Of a stretch of 64,000 nt of DNA, positions 12,021 through 24,090 are shown piece by piece. The notes beneath the pieces were generated by a model. That model searched no databases, was not told where the DNA came from, and worked only from the letters and a program-made list of their open reading frames with translations. Origin of the DNA: Hydractinia symbiolongicarpus (Eukaryota; Cnidaria; Hydrozoa; Anthoathecata; Hydractiniidae); assembly GCF_029227915.1 (NCBI RefSeq), contig NC_079887.1:17793650-17857649 (forward strand), given 5' to 3'. How positions within the stretch are numbered: position 1 is the stretch's first letter; every line of letters begins with the position of its first letter. The translations under genes were made by a program, and so were the position numbers.

Positions 12021-13292
12021 CAATGGAAAACCATTTGGGACGTCGTAGTCTATAGAGAGTGGCAAGGTTAGACCAATGGTAACCTGCGCAGGCACGTGAA
12101 ACCACGTGATTTACGTGTAAGGCTTTTATTAGGTGTCAAAAGGCATATTACGGCCTTCAGAGGCCTGTAAGAGTAGTTGACGGTGTTATTAAGCCTAGGC
12201 GCAATGGAAAACGACTTGGGAAGTCGTAGTCCATTGAGAGTGGAGGGATTAGACGAATGGTAAACAGCGCAGGCACGTGAAACCACGTGATTTACGTGTA
12301 AGGCTCTTTTTAGGCATCAAAATGCCATATTACGGCGTTTAGAGGCCTTTGCGCGTAGTTCATTGCGTTTTAAAGACAAGGCGCAATGGAAAACGATTTG
12401 GGACGTCGTAGTCTATAGAGAGTGGCAAGGTTAGACCAATGGTAACCTGCGCAGGCACGTAAAACCACGTGATTTACGTGTAAGGCCTTTATTAGGTGTC
12501 AAAAGGCATATTACGGCCTTCAGAGGCCTGTAAGAGTAGTTGACGGTGTTATTAAGCCTAGGCGCAATGGAAAATGACTTGGGAAGTCGTAGTCCATTAA
12601 GAGTGGAGGGATTAGAGGAATGGTAAACAGCGCAGGCACGTGGAACCACGTGCTTTACGTGTAAGGCCTTTATTAGACATCAAAAAGCCATATTACAGTG
12701 TTTAGAGGCCTGTGCGCGTAGTTGACTGTGTTTTAAAGACATGACGCAGTGGAAAACAACTTGGGACGTCGTAGTCCATTGACAGTGAAAGGATTAGACC
12801 AATGGTAACCTGCGAAGGAACGTGGAACCACGTGATTTACGTACAAGGCTTTTATTAAGCATCAAAAGGCCATATTACAGTCTTTACAGGCCTGTGCGCG
12901 TGGTTGACTGTGTTTTATAGACTTGCCGCAATGGAAAAAGACTTGAGACGTCGTAGTCTAATGAGAGTTGAAGGACTAGATCAATGGTAACCTGCGCAGG
13001 CACGTGGAACCACGTGCTTTACGTGTAAGGCCTTTATTAGGCATCAAAAGGCTATATTACAGTGTTTAGAGGCCTGTGCGCGTAGTTGACTGTGTTTTAA
13101 AGACATGACGCAGTGGAAAACGATTTGGGACTTCGTAGTGCGTTGAGAGTGTAAGGATTAGACCAATGGTAACATGCGCAGGCACGTGGAACCACGTGAT
13201 TTAAGTGAAAGGCCCTTACTAGCTGTCAAAAGGCCATTTTACGGTCTTTAGAGGTCTGTAAGCGTAGTTCATTTCGTTTTAAAGACATGGCG

Positions 13293-13460
13293 CAATGAAT
13301 AACGATTTGGGACGTCGGTTAGGGATTAGACGAATGGTAACCTGCGCAGGCACGTGAAACCACGTGATTAACGTGTAAGGCCTTTATTAGGTGCCAAAAG
13401 GCCATATTACAGTCTTTAGAGGCCTGTGCGCGTAGTTCACTGTGTTTTAAAGACAAGGCG
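13293..13460 (+). repeat. Chimeric 168-bp monomer with 14-bp deletion
   Basis: Starts as the class Q form caatgaataacg, but after gacgtcg (13311-13317) it reads gttagggattagacgaatgg, which ends like class S, before returning to class Q sequence. Counterparts in copies A (11191) and C (15382) are full length. This is a private deletion or patchwork conversion event of copy B. Confidence 0.85.
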
Positions 13461-14004
13461 AAATGGAAAACGATTTGGGACGTCGTATATATAGAGAGTG
13501 GCAAGGTTAGACCAATGGTAACCTGCGCAGGCACGTGAAACCACGTGATTTACGTGTAAGGCCTTTATTAGGTGTCAAAAGGCATATTACGGCCTTCAGA
13601 GGCCTGTAAGAGTAGTTGACGGTGTTATTAAGCCTAGGCGCAATGGAAAATGACTTGGGAAGTCGTAGTCCATTAAGAGTAGAGGGATTAGAGGAATGGT
13701 AAACAGCGCAGGCACGTGGAACAACGTGCTTTACGTGTAAGGCCTTTATTAGACATTAAAAAGCCATATTACAGTGTTTAGAGCCCTGTGCACGTAGTTG
13801 ACTGTGTTTTAAAGACATGACGCAGTGGAAAACGATTTGGGACTTCGTAGTGCGTTGAGAGTGTAAGGATTAGACCAATGGTAACATGTGCAGGCACGTG
13901 GAACCACGTGATTTAAGTGAAAGGCCCTTACTAGCTGTCAAAAGGCCATTTTACGGTCTTTAGAGGTCTGTAAGCGTAGTTGACGGTGTTATAAAGCCAT
14001 GGCG

Positions 14005-14109
14005 CAATGGAAAACGACTTGGGAAGTCTTAGTCCATTGAGAGTGGAAAGATTAGACCAATGGTAACCTGCGCAGGCACGTGAAACCACTGTGTTTTAGA
14101 GACATGGCG
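14005..14109 (+). repeat. Truncated monomer, 105 bp (third of three)
   Basis: Same 77-bp deletion as at 9814 and 11916. The junction is at 14082-14101. Confidence 0.92.
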
Positions 14110-16107
14110 CAATGGAAAACCATTTGGGACGTCGTAGTCTATAGAGAGTGGCAAGGTTAGACCAATGGTAACCTGCGCAGGCACGTGAAACCACGTGATT
14201 TACGTGTAAGGCTTTTATTAGGTGTCAAAAGGCATATTACGGCCTTCAGAGGCCTGTAAGAGTAGTTGACGGTGTTATTAAGCCTAGGCGCAATGGAAAA
14301 CGACTTGGGAAGTCGTAGTCCATTGAGAGTGGAGGGATTAGACGAATGGTAAACAGCGCAGGCACGTGAAACCACGTGATTTACGTGTAAGGCTCTTTTT
14401 AGGCATCAAAATGCCATATTACGGCGTTTAGAGGCCTTTGCGCGTAGTTCATTGCGTTTTAAAGACAAGGCGCAATGGAAAACGATTTGGGACGTCGTAG
14501 TCTATAGAGAGTGGCAAGGTTAGACCAATGGTAACCTGCGCAGGCACGTAAAACCACGTGATTTACGTGTAAGGCCTTTATTAGGTGTCAAAAGGCATAT
14601 TACGGCCTTCAGAGGCCTGTAAGAGTAGTTGACGGTGTTATTAAGCCTAGGCGCAATGGAAAATGACTTGGGAAGTCGTAGTCCATTAAGAGTGGAGGGA
14701 TTAGAGGAATGGTAAACAGCGCAGGCACGTGGAACCACGTGCTTTACGTGTAAGGCCTTTATTAGACATCAAAAAGCCATATTACAGTGTTTAGAGGCCT
14801 GTGCGCGTAGTTGACTGTGTTTTAAAGACATGACGCAGTGGAAAACAACTTGGGACGTCGTAGTCCATTGACAGTGAAAGGATTAGACCAATGGTAACCT
14901 GCGAAGGAACGTGGAACCACGTGATTTACGTACAAGGCTTTTATTAAGCATCAAAAGGCCATATTACAGTCTTTACAGGCCTGTGCGCGTGGTTGACTGT
15001 GTTTTAAAGACTTGCCGCAATGGAAAAAGACTTGAGACGTCGTAGTCTAATGAGAGTTGAAGGACTAGATCAATGGTAACCTGCGCAGGCACGTGGAACC
15101 ACGTGCTTTACGTGTAAGGCCTTTATTAGGCATCAAAAGGCTATATTACAGTGTTTAGAGGCCTGTGCGCGTAGTTGACTGTGTTTTAAAGACATGACGC
15201 AGTGGAAAACGATTTGGGACTTCGTAGTGCGTTGAGAGTGTAAGGATTAGACCAATGGTAACATGCGCAGGCACGTGGAACCACGTGATTTAAGTGAAAG
15301 GCCCTTACTAGCTGTCAAAAGGCCATTTTACGGTCTTTAGAGGTCTGTAAGCGTAGTTCATTTCGTTTTAAAGACATGGCGCAATGAATAACGATTTGGG
15401 ACGTCGTAGTCTATAGAGAGTGGCAAGGTTAGACCAATGGTAACCTGCGCAGGCACGTGAAACCACGTGATTAACGTGTAAGGCCTTTATTAGGTGCCAA
15501 AAGGCCATATTACAGTCTTTAGAGGCCTGTGCGCGTAGTTCACTGTGTTTTAAAGACAAGGCGAAATGGAAAACGATTTGGGACGTCGTATATATAGAGA
15601 GTGGCAAGGTTAGACCAATGGTAACCTGCGCAGGCACGTGAAACCACGTGATTTACGTGTAAGGCCTTTATTAGGTGTCAAAAGGCATATTACGGCCTTC
15701 AGAGGCCTGTAAGAGTAGTTGACGGTGTTATTAAGCCTAGGCGCAATGGAAAATGACTTGGGAAGTCGTAGTCCATTAAGAGTAGAGGGATTAGAGGAAT
15801 GGTAAACAGCGCAGGCACGTGGAACCACGTGCTTTACGTGTAAGGCCTTTATTAGACATTAAAAAGCCATATTACAGTGTTTAGAGCCCTGTGCACGTAG
15901 TTGACTGTGTTTTAAAGACATGACGCAGTGGAAAACGATTTGGGACTTCGTAGTGCGTTGAGAGTGTAAGGATTAGACCAATGGTAACATGTGCAGGCAC
16001 GTGGAACCACGTGATTTAAGTGAAAGGCCCTTACTAGCTGTCAAAAGGCCATTTTACGGTCTTTAGAGGTCTGTAAGCGTAGTTCATTGCGTTTTAAAGA
16101 CATGGCG
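14005..16107 (+). repeat. 12-piece HOR unit, copy C (about 2103 bp)
   Basis: Same order again: truncated R 14005, Q 14110, S 14292, Q 14473, S variant 14655, U 14837, T 15019, V 15200, Q 15382, Q 15564, S variant 15746, V near 15928. The monomer at 15382 has the full sequence that is shortened in copy B. The next monomer (16108) is Q and not truncated R, so the tandem series ends here. Confidence 0.9.
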
Positions 16108-17743
16108 CAATGAATAACGATTTGGGACGTCGTAGTCTATAAAGAGTGGCAAGGTTAGACCAATGGTAACCTGCGCAGGCACGTGAAACCACGTGATTAA
16201 CGTGTAAGGCCTTTATTAGGTGCCAAAAGGCCATATTACAGTCTTTAGAGGCCTGTGCGCGTAGTTCACTGTGTTTTAAAGACAAGGCGAAATGGAAAAC
16301 GATTTGGGACGTCGTATATATAGAGAGTGGCAAGGTTAGACCAATGTTAACCTGCGCAGGCACGTGAAACCACGTGATTTACGTGTAAGGCCTTTATTAG
16401 ACATCAAAAGGCCATTTTACGGTCTTTAGAGGTCTGTAAGAGTAGTTGACGGTGTTGTAACGCCATGGCGCAATGGAAAACGACTTGGGAAGTCTTAGTC
16501 CATTGAGAGTGGAAGGATTAGACCATTGTTAAACAGCGCAGGCGTGTGGAACCACGTGCTTTACGTGTAAGGCCTTTATTAGACATCAAAAGCCATATTA
16601 CAGTGTTTAGAGGCCTGTAAGCGTAGTTGACTGTGTTTTAAAGACATGACGCAGTGGAAAACAACTTGGGACGTCGTAGTCCATTGACAGTGAAAGGATT
16701 AGACCAATGGTAACCTGCGAAGGAACGTGGAACCACGTGATTTACGTACAAGGCTTTTATTAAGCATCAAAAGGCCATATTACAGTCTTTACAGGCCTGT
16801 GCGCGTGGTTGACTGTGTTTTAAAGACTTGCCGCAATGGAAAAAGACTTGGGACGTCGTAGTCTAATGAGAGTTGAAGGACTAGATCAATGGTAACCTGC
16901 GCAGGCACGTGGAACCACGTGCTTTACGTGTAAGGCCTTTATTAGGCATCAAAAGGCTATATTACAGTGTTTAGAGGCCTGTGCGCGTAGTTGACTGTGT
17001 TTTAAAGACATGACGCAGTGGAAAACGATTTGGGACTTCGTAGTGCGTTGAGAGTGTAAGGATTAGACCAATGGTAACATGCGCAGGCACGTGGAACCAC
17101 GTGATTTAAGTGAAAGGCCCTTACTAGCTGTCAAAAGGCCATTTTACGGTCTTTAGAGGTCTGTAAGCGTAGTTCATTGCGTTTTAAAGACATGGCGCAA
17201 TGAATAACGATTTGGGACGTCGTAGTCTATAGAGAGTGACAAGGTTAGACCAATGGTAACCTGCGCAGGCACGTGAAACCACGTGATTAACGTGTAAGGC
17301 CTTTATTAGGTGCCAAAAGGCCATATTACAGTCTTTAGAGGCCTGTAAGAGTAGTTGACGGTGTTATTAAGCCTAGGCGCAATGGAAAATGACTTGGGAA
17401 GTCGTAGTCCATTAAGAGTAGAGGGATTAGAGGAATGGTAAACAGCGCAGGCACGTGGAACCACGTGCTTTACGTGTAAGGCCTTTATTAGACATTAAAA
17501 AGCCATATTACAGTGTTTAGAGCCCTGTGCACGTAGTTGACTGTGTTTTAAAGACATGACGCAGTGGAAAACGATTTGGGACTTCGTAGTGCGTTGAGAG
17601 TGTAAGGATTAGACCAATGGTAACATGCGCAGGCACGTGGAACCACGTGATTTAAGTGAAAGGCCCTTACTAGCTGTCAAAAGGCCATTTTACGGTCTTT
17701 AGAGGTCTGTAAGCGTAGTTCATTGCGTTTTAAAGACATGGCG
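16108..17743 (+). repeat. 9-monomer segment (1636 bp), partly repeated
   Basis: Order Q 16108, Q 16290, R 16471, U 16653, T 16835, V 17017, Q 17199, S variant 17381, V 17562. The opening two Q monomers return at 17744 and 17926 at an offset of 1636, with shared variants ctataaagag and ccaatgttaacc. After about 18000 the second run continues with S-V and not R-U, so the 9-mer is not a full tandem HOR. Confidence 0.8.
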
Positions 17744-20700
17744 CAATGAATAACGATTTGGGACGTCGTAGTCTATAAAGAGTGGCAAGGTTAGACCAAT
17801 GGTAACCTGCGCAGGCACGTGAAACCACGTGATTAACGTGTAAGGCCTTTATTAGGTGCCAAAAGGCCATATTACAGTCTTTAGAGGCCTGTGCGCGTAG
17901 TTCACTGTGTTTTAAAGACAAGGCGAAATGGAAAACGATTTGGGACGTCGTATATATAGAGAGTGGCAAGGTTAGACCAATGTTAACCTGCGCAGGCACG
18001 TGAAACCACGTGATTTACGTGTAAGGCCTTTATTAGGTGTCAAAAGGCATATTACGGCCTTCAGAGGCCTGTAAGAGTAGTTGACGGTGTTATTAAGCCT
18101 AGGCGCAATGGAAAATGACTTGAGAAGTCGTAGTCCATTGACAGTGGAAGGATTAGACCATTGTTAAACAGCGCAGGCATGTGGAACCACGTGCTTTACG
18201 TGTAAGGCCTTTATTAGACATTAAAAAGCCATATTACAGTGTTTAGAGCCCTGTGCGCGTAGTTGACTGTGTTTTAAAGACATGACGCAGTGGAAAACGA
18301 TTTGGGACTTCGTAGTGCGTTGAGAGTGTAAGGATTAGACCAATGGTAACATGCGCAGGCACGTGGAACCACGTGATTTAAGTGAAAGGCCCTTACTAGC
18401 TGTCAAAAGGCCATTTTACGGTTTTTAGAGGTCTGTAAGCGTAGTTTACGGTGTTATAAAGCCATGGCGCAATGGAAAACGACTTGGGAAGACTTAGTCC
18501 ATTGAGAGTGGAAGGATTAGACCATTGTTAAACAGCGCAGGCATGTGGAACCACGTGCTTTACGTGTAAGGCCTTTATTAGACATCAAAAGGCCATATTA
18601 CAGTGTTTAGAGGCCTGTAAGCGTAGTTGACTGTGTTTTAAAGACATGACGCAGTGGAAAACAACTTGGGACGTCGTAGTCCATTGACAGTGAAAGGATT
18701 AGACCAATGGTAACCTGCGAAGGCACGTGGAACCACGTGATTTACGTACAAGTCTTTTATTAAGCATCAAAAGGCCATATTACAGTCTTTACAGGCCTGT
18801 GCGCGTAGTTGACTGTGTTTTAAAGACTTGGCGCAATGGAAAAAGACTTGGGACGTCGTAGTCTAATGAGAGTTGAAGGACTAGATCAATGGTAACCTGC
18901 GCAGGCACGTGGAACCACGTGATTTACGTGTAAGGCTTTTATTAAGTGTCAAAAGGCATATTACGGCCTTCAGAGGCCTGTAAGAGTAGTTGACGGTGTT
19001 ATTAAGCCTAGGCGCAATGGAAAACGACTTGGTACGTCGTAGTCTATTGATGGTGGAAGGATTAGACCAATGGTAACCAGCGCAAGCACGTGGAACCACG
19101 TGATTTAAGTGAAAGGCCCTCACTAGCTGTGAAAAGGCCATTTTACTGTCTTTAGAGGTCTGTAAGCGTAGTTGACGGTGTTATAAAGCCATGGCGCAAT
19201 GGAAAACGACTTGGGAAGTCTTAGTCCATTGACAGTGGAAGGATTAGGCCAATGTTAAACAGCGCAGGCATGTGGAACCACGTGCTTTACGTGTAAGGCC
19301 TTTATTAGGCATCGAAAGGCCATATTACAGTGTTTAGAGGCCTGTAAGCATAGTTGACTGTGTTTTAAAGACATGACGCAGTGGAAAACAACTTGGGACG
19401 TCGTAGTCCATTGACAGTGAAAGGATTAGACCAATGGTAACCTGCGAAGGCATGTGGAACCACGTGATTTACGTACAAGGCTTTTATTAAGCATCAAAAG
19501 GCCATATTACAGTCTTTACAGGCATGTGCACGTAGTTGACTGTGTTTTAAAGACTTGGCGCAATGGAAAAAGACTTGGGACGTCGTAGTCTAATGAGAGT
19601 TGAAGGACTAGATCAATGGTAACCTGCGCAGGCACGTGGAACTACGTGATTTATGTGTAAGGCCTTTATTAGGCAGCAAAAGGCCATATCACAGCGTTTA
19701 GAGGCCTGTAAGCGTAGTTGACTGTGTTTTAAAGACATGACGCAATGGAAAACAACTTGGGACGTCGTAGTCTATAGAGAGTGGAAAGATTAGACCAATG
19801 GTAACCTGCGCCGGCACGTGAAAACACGTGATTTACGTGTAAGGCTCTTTTTAGGCAACAAAATGCCATATTACAGTCTTTAGAGGACTGTGCGCGTAGT
19901 TCACTGTGTTTTAAAGACATGGCGCAATGGAAAACGATTTGGGACGTCGTAGTCTATAGAGAGTGGCAAGGTTAGACCAATGGTAACCTGCGCAGGCACG
20001 TGAAACCACGTGATTTACGTGTAAGGCCTTTATTAGGTGTCAAAAGGCATATTCCGCCTTCAGGGGCCTGTAAGAGTAGTTCACGGTGTTATTAAGCCTA
20101 GGCGCAATGGAACACGGTTTGGGAAGTCGTAGTCCATTGAGAGTGGAGAGCTTAGACGAATGGTAAACAGAGCAGGCACGTGGAACCACGTGCTTTACGT
20201 CTAAGGCCTTTATTAGGCATCAAAAAGCCATATTACTGTGTTTAGAGGCCTGTGCGCGTAGTTGACTGTGTTTTAAAGACATGACGCAGTGGAAAACGAT
20301 TTGGGACTTCGTAGTGCGTTGAGAGTGTAAGGATTAGACCAACCTGTGTTTTAAAGACTTGGCGCAATATAAAAAGACTTGGGACGTCGTAGTCTAATGA
20401 GAGTTGAAGGACTAGATCAATGGTAACTTGCACAGGCACGTGGAACTACGTGATTTATGTGTAAGGCCTTTATTAGGGAGCAAAAGGCCATATTACAGCG
20501 TTTAGAGGCCTGTAAGCGTAGTTGACTGTGTTTTAAAGACATGACGCAATGGAAAACAACTTGGGACGTCGTAGTCTATAGAGAGTGGAAAGATTAGACC
20601 AATGGTAACCTGTGCAGGCACGTGAAACCACGTGATTTACGTGTAAGGCTCTTCTTAGGCATCAAAATGCCATATTACGGTCTTTAGAGGCCTGTGCGCG

Positions 20701-22729
20701 TAGTTCACTGTGTTTTAAAGACATGGCGCAATGGAAAACGATTTGGGACGTCGTAGTCTATAGTGAGTGGCAAGGTTAGACCAATGGTAACCTGCGCAGG
20801 CACGTGAATCCACGTGATTTAAGTGAAAGGCCCTTACTAGCTGTCAAAAGGCCATTTTACGGTCTTTAGAGGTCTGTAAGCGTAGTTGACGGTGTTATAA
20901 AGCCATGGCGCAATGGAAAACGACTTGGGAAGTCTTAGTCCTTTGAGAGTGGAAGGATTAGACCATTGTTAAACAGCGCAGGCACGTGAAACCACGTGAT
21001 TTACGTGTAAGGCTCTTTTTAGTCATCAAAATGCCATATTACGGCATTTAGAGGCCTGTGCGCGTAGTTTATTGTGTTTTAAAGACATGGCGCAATGGAT
21101 AACGATTTGGGAAGTCGTAGTCTATAGAGAGTGGCAAGGTTAGACCAATGGTAACCTGCGCAGGCACGTGAGTCCACGTGATTTACGTGTAAGGCCTTTA
21201 TTAGGTGTCAAAAGGTTATATTACAGTCTTTACAGGCCTTTGCGGGTAGTTGACTGTGTTTTAAAGACTTGGCGCAATGGAAAAAGACTTGGGACGTCGT
21301 AGTCTAATGAGAGTTGAAGGACTAGACCAATGATAACCTACGCAGGCACGTGGAATTACGTGATTTAAGTGTAAGGCCTTTATTAGGCAGCAAAAGGCCA
21401 TATTACAGCGTTTTGAGGCCTGTAAGCGTAGTTGACTGTGTTTTAAAGACATGACGCAATGGAAAACAATTTGGGACGTCGTAGTCTATAGAGAGTGGAA
21501 AGATTGGACCAATGGTAACCTGCGCAGGCACGTGAAACCTCGTGATTTGCGTGTAAGGCTCTTTTTAGGCATCAAAATGCCATTTTACGGTCTTTAGAGG
21601 TCTGTAAGCGTAGTTGACGGTGTTATAAAGCCATGGCGCAATGGAAAACGACTTGGGAAGTCTTAGTCCATTGAGAGTGGAAGGATTAGACCATTGTTAA
21701 ACAGCGCAGGCATGTGGAACCACGTGCTTTACGTGTAAGGCCTTTATTAGGCATCAAAAGGCCATATTACAGTGCTTAGATGCCTGTAAGCGTAGTTGAC
21801 TGTGTTTTAAAGACATGACGCAGTGGAAAACAACTTGGGACGTCGTAGTCCATTGACAGTGAAAGGATTAGACCAATGGTAACCTGCGAAGGCACGTGGA
21901 ATTACGTGATTTATGTGTAAGGCCTTTATTAGGCAGCAAAAGGCCATATTACAGCGTTTAGAGGCCTGTAAGCGTAGTTGACTGTGTTTTAAAGACATGA
22001 CGCAATGGAAAACAATTTGGGACGTCGTAGTCTATAGAGAGTGGAAAGATTAGACCAATGGTAACCTGCACAGGCACGTGAAACCACGTGATTTACGTGT
22101 AAGGCTCTTTTTAGGCATCAAAATGCTATTTTACGGTCCTTAGAGGTCTGTAAGCGTAGTTGACGGTGTTATAAAGCCATGGCGCAATGGAAAACGACTT
22201 GGGAAGTCTTAGTCCATTGAGAGTGGAAGGATTAGACCAATGGTAACCTGCGCAGGCACGTGGAATTACGTGATTTATGTGTAAGGCCTTTATTAGGTGT
22301 CAAAAGGCATATTACGGCCTTCAGAGGTCTGTAAGAGTAGTTGACGGTGTTATTAAGCCTAGGCGCAATGGAAAACGACTTGGGAAGTCGTAGTCCATTG
22401 AGAGTGGAGGGATTAGACGAATGGTAAACAGCGCAGGCACGTGGAACCACGTGATTTACGTGTAAGGCCTTTATTAGGTGTCAAAAGGCCATATTACAGT
22501 GTTTAGAGGCCTGTGCGCGTAGTTGACTGTTTTTTAAAGACATGACGCAGTGGAAAACGATTTGGGACGTCGTAGTGCGTTGAGAGTGTAAGGATTAGAC
22601 CAATGGTAACCTGCGCAGGCACGTGGAACCACGTGCTTTAAGTGAAAGGCCCTTACTAGCTGTCAAAAGGCCATTTTACGGTCTTTAGAGGTCTGTAAGC
22701 GTAGTTGACGGTGTTAGAAAGCCATGGCG
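17744..22729 (+). repeat. Mosaic monomer region
   Basis: About 27 monomers in a shifting order with no clear tandem HOR, for example Q 17744, Q 17926, S variant near 18108, V, R, U, T 18834, P 19015, R 19197, U, T 19560, Q 19742, Q, S 20106, truncated V 20287, T 20365, Q, Q, R, Q, T 21277, Q, R, U 21822, Q, R, S 22367, V 22548. U-T pairs recur. The stretch near 21.3-22.2 kb shares the rare agtgcttaga with 41.3 kb and 53.5 kb. No unique sequence is present. Confidence 0.8.
20287..20364 (+). repeat. Truncated monomer, 78 bp
   Basis: A V monomer whose left part (to ggattagacc) is joined to the 3' end of another monomer by gaccaacctgtgttttaaag (starting near 20337), a loss of about 104 bp. The next start, caatat at 20365, opens a T monomer. 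I saw no second copy of this junction, so it appears to be a private event. Confidence 0.88.
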
Positions 22730-23092
22730 CAATGGAGAACGACTTGGGACGTCGTAGTCCATTGACAGTGAAAGGATTAGAGGAATGGTCAACAGCGCAG
22801 GCACGTGGAACCACGTGATTTACGTGTAAGGCCTTTTTTAGGTGTCAAAAGGCCATATTACAGTCTTTAGAGGCCTGTGCGCGTAGTTCACTGTGTTTTA
22901 AAGACATGGCGCAATGAAAAACGATTTGGGACGTCGTAGTCTATAGAGAGTGGCAAGGTTAGACCAATGGTAACCTGCGCAGGCACCTGAAACCACGTGA
23001 TTTACGTGTAAGGCTTTTATTAAGTGTCAAAAGGCATATTACTGCCTTCAGAGGCCTGTAAGAGTAGTTGACGGTGTTATTAAGCCTAGGCG

Positions 23093-24001
23093 CAATGGAA
23101 AACGACTTGGGAAGTCGTAGTCCATTGAGAGTGGAGGGATTAGACGAATGGTAAACAGCGCAGGCACGTGGAACCACGTGCTTTACGTGTAAGGATTTTA
23201 TTAGACATCAAAAAGCCATATTACAGTGTTTAGAGGCCTGTGCGCGTAGTTGACTGTGTTTTAAAGACATGACGCAGTGGAAAACAATTTGGGACTTCGT
23301 AGTCCATTGACAGTGAAAGGATTAGAGGAATGGTAAACAGCGCAGGCACGTGGAACCACGTGCTTTACGTGTAAGGCCTTTATTAGACATCAAAAAGCCA
23401 TATTACAGTGTTTAGAGGCCTGTGCGCGTAGTTGACTGTGTTTTAAAGACATGACGCAGTGGAAAACGATTTGGGACTTCGTAGTGCGTTGAGAGTGTAA
23501 GGATTAGACCAATGGTAACATGCGCAGGCACGTGAAACCACGTGATTTACGTGTAAGGCTTTTTTTAGGCATCAAAATGCCATTTTACGGTCTTTAGAGG
23601 TCTGTAAGCGTAGTTGACGGTGTTATAAAGCCATGGCGCAATGGAAAACGACTTGGGAAGTCTTAGTCTATTGAAAGTGGAAGGATTAGACCATTGTTAA
23701 ACAGCGCAGGCATGTGGAACCACGTGCTTTACGTGTAAGGCCTTTATTTGGTGTCAAAAGGCCACATTACAGTGTTTAGAGGCCTGTGCGCGTAGTTGAC
23801 TGTGTTTTAAAGACATGACGCAGTGGAAAACGATTTGGGACGTCGTAGTGCGTTGAGAGTGTAAGGATTAGACCAATGGTAACATGCGCAGGCACGTGAA
23901 ACCACGTGATTTACGTGTAAGGCTTTTATTAAGTGTCAAAAGGCATATTACTGCCTTCAGAGGCCTGTAAGAGTAGTTGACTGTGTTATTAAGCCTAGGC
24001 G
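23093..24001 (+). repeat. 5-monomer unit S-U-V-R-V (909 bp)
   Basis: Starts S 23093, U 23275, V 23456, R 23638, V 23820. The same order at 909-bp spacing follows at 24002 (with U as the last monomer), and again at 25275, 26184 and 27093 (the last run ends in P). The shared variant ctattgaaagtgg in R and the gacgtcg form of the last V mark the unit. Confidence 0.9.
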
Positions 24002-24011
24002 CAATGGAAAA

Positions 24012-24026
24012 CGACTTGGGAAGTCG
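24012..24026. other. Short hairpin-capable inverted repeat (example)
   Basis: The sequence cgacttgggaagtcg has 6-bp self-complementary arms around a ggg loop. It sits at position 11 of class S monomers. Class R keeps five pairs (gactt/aagtc). Other classes have gacgtc or gtacgtcg at this place and do not form the same hairpin. Confidence 0.7.
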
Positions 24027-24072
24027 TAGTCCATTGAGAGTGGAGGGATTAGACGAATGGTAAACAGCGCAG

Positions 24073-24090
24073 GCACGTGGAACCACGTGC
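24073..24090. other. Dyad of two CACGTG palindromes (example)
   Basis: The sequence gcacgtggaaccacgtgc is an inverted repeat with perfect 8-bp arms and a 2-bp spacer, and each arm contains the E-box/G-box palindrome CACGTG. The dyad recurs in many monomers with acgtgctt on its 3' side. Class R usually carries gcatgtgg as the left arm, one C-to-T change at the CpG. It could be a site for bHLH-zip or bZIP proteins, or could extrude as a small cruciform. Neither role is shown by the sequence. Confidence 0.75.

Larger units (their letters stand above)
11916..14004 (+). repeat. 12-piece HOR unit, copy B (2089 bp)
   Basis: Same order as 9814-11915. It is 13 bp shorter overall: 14 bp are missing in the monomer at 13293, and one base is gained in the final V monomer (gatttaagtg against gattaagtt). 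It carries its own variant ttttatagacttgccgc near 12912. The 105-bp truncated monomer is at 11916-12020. Confidence 0.9.

Noticed and set aside
13318-13327. Telomere-like TTAGGG (gttagggatt)
   Set aside because: It occurs once, at a deletion joint between two monomer types, and is not repeated in tandem.
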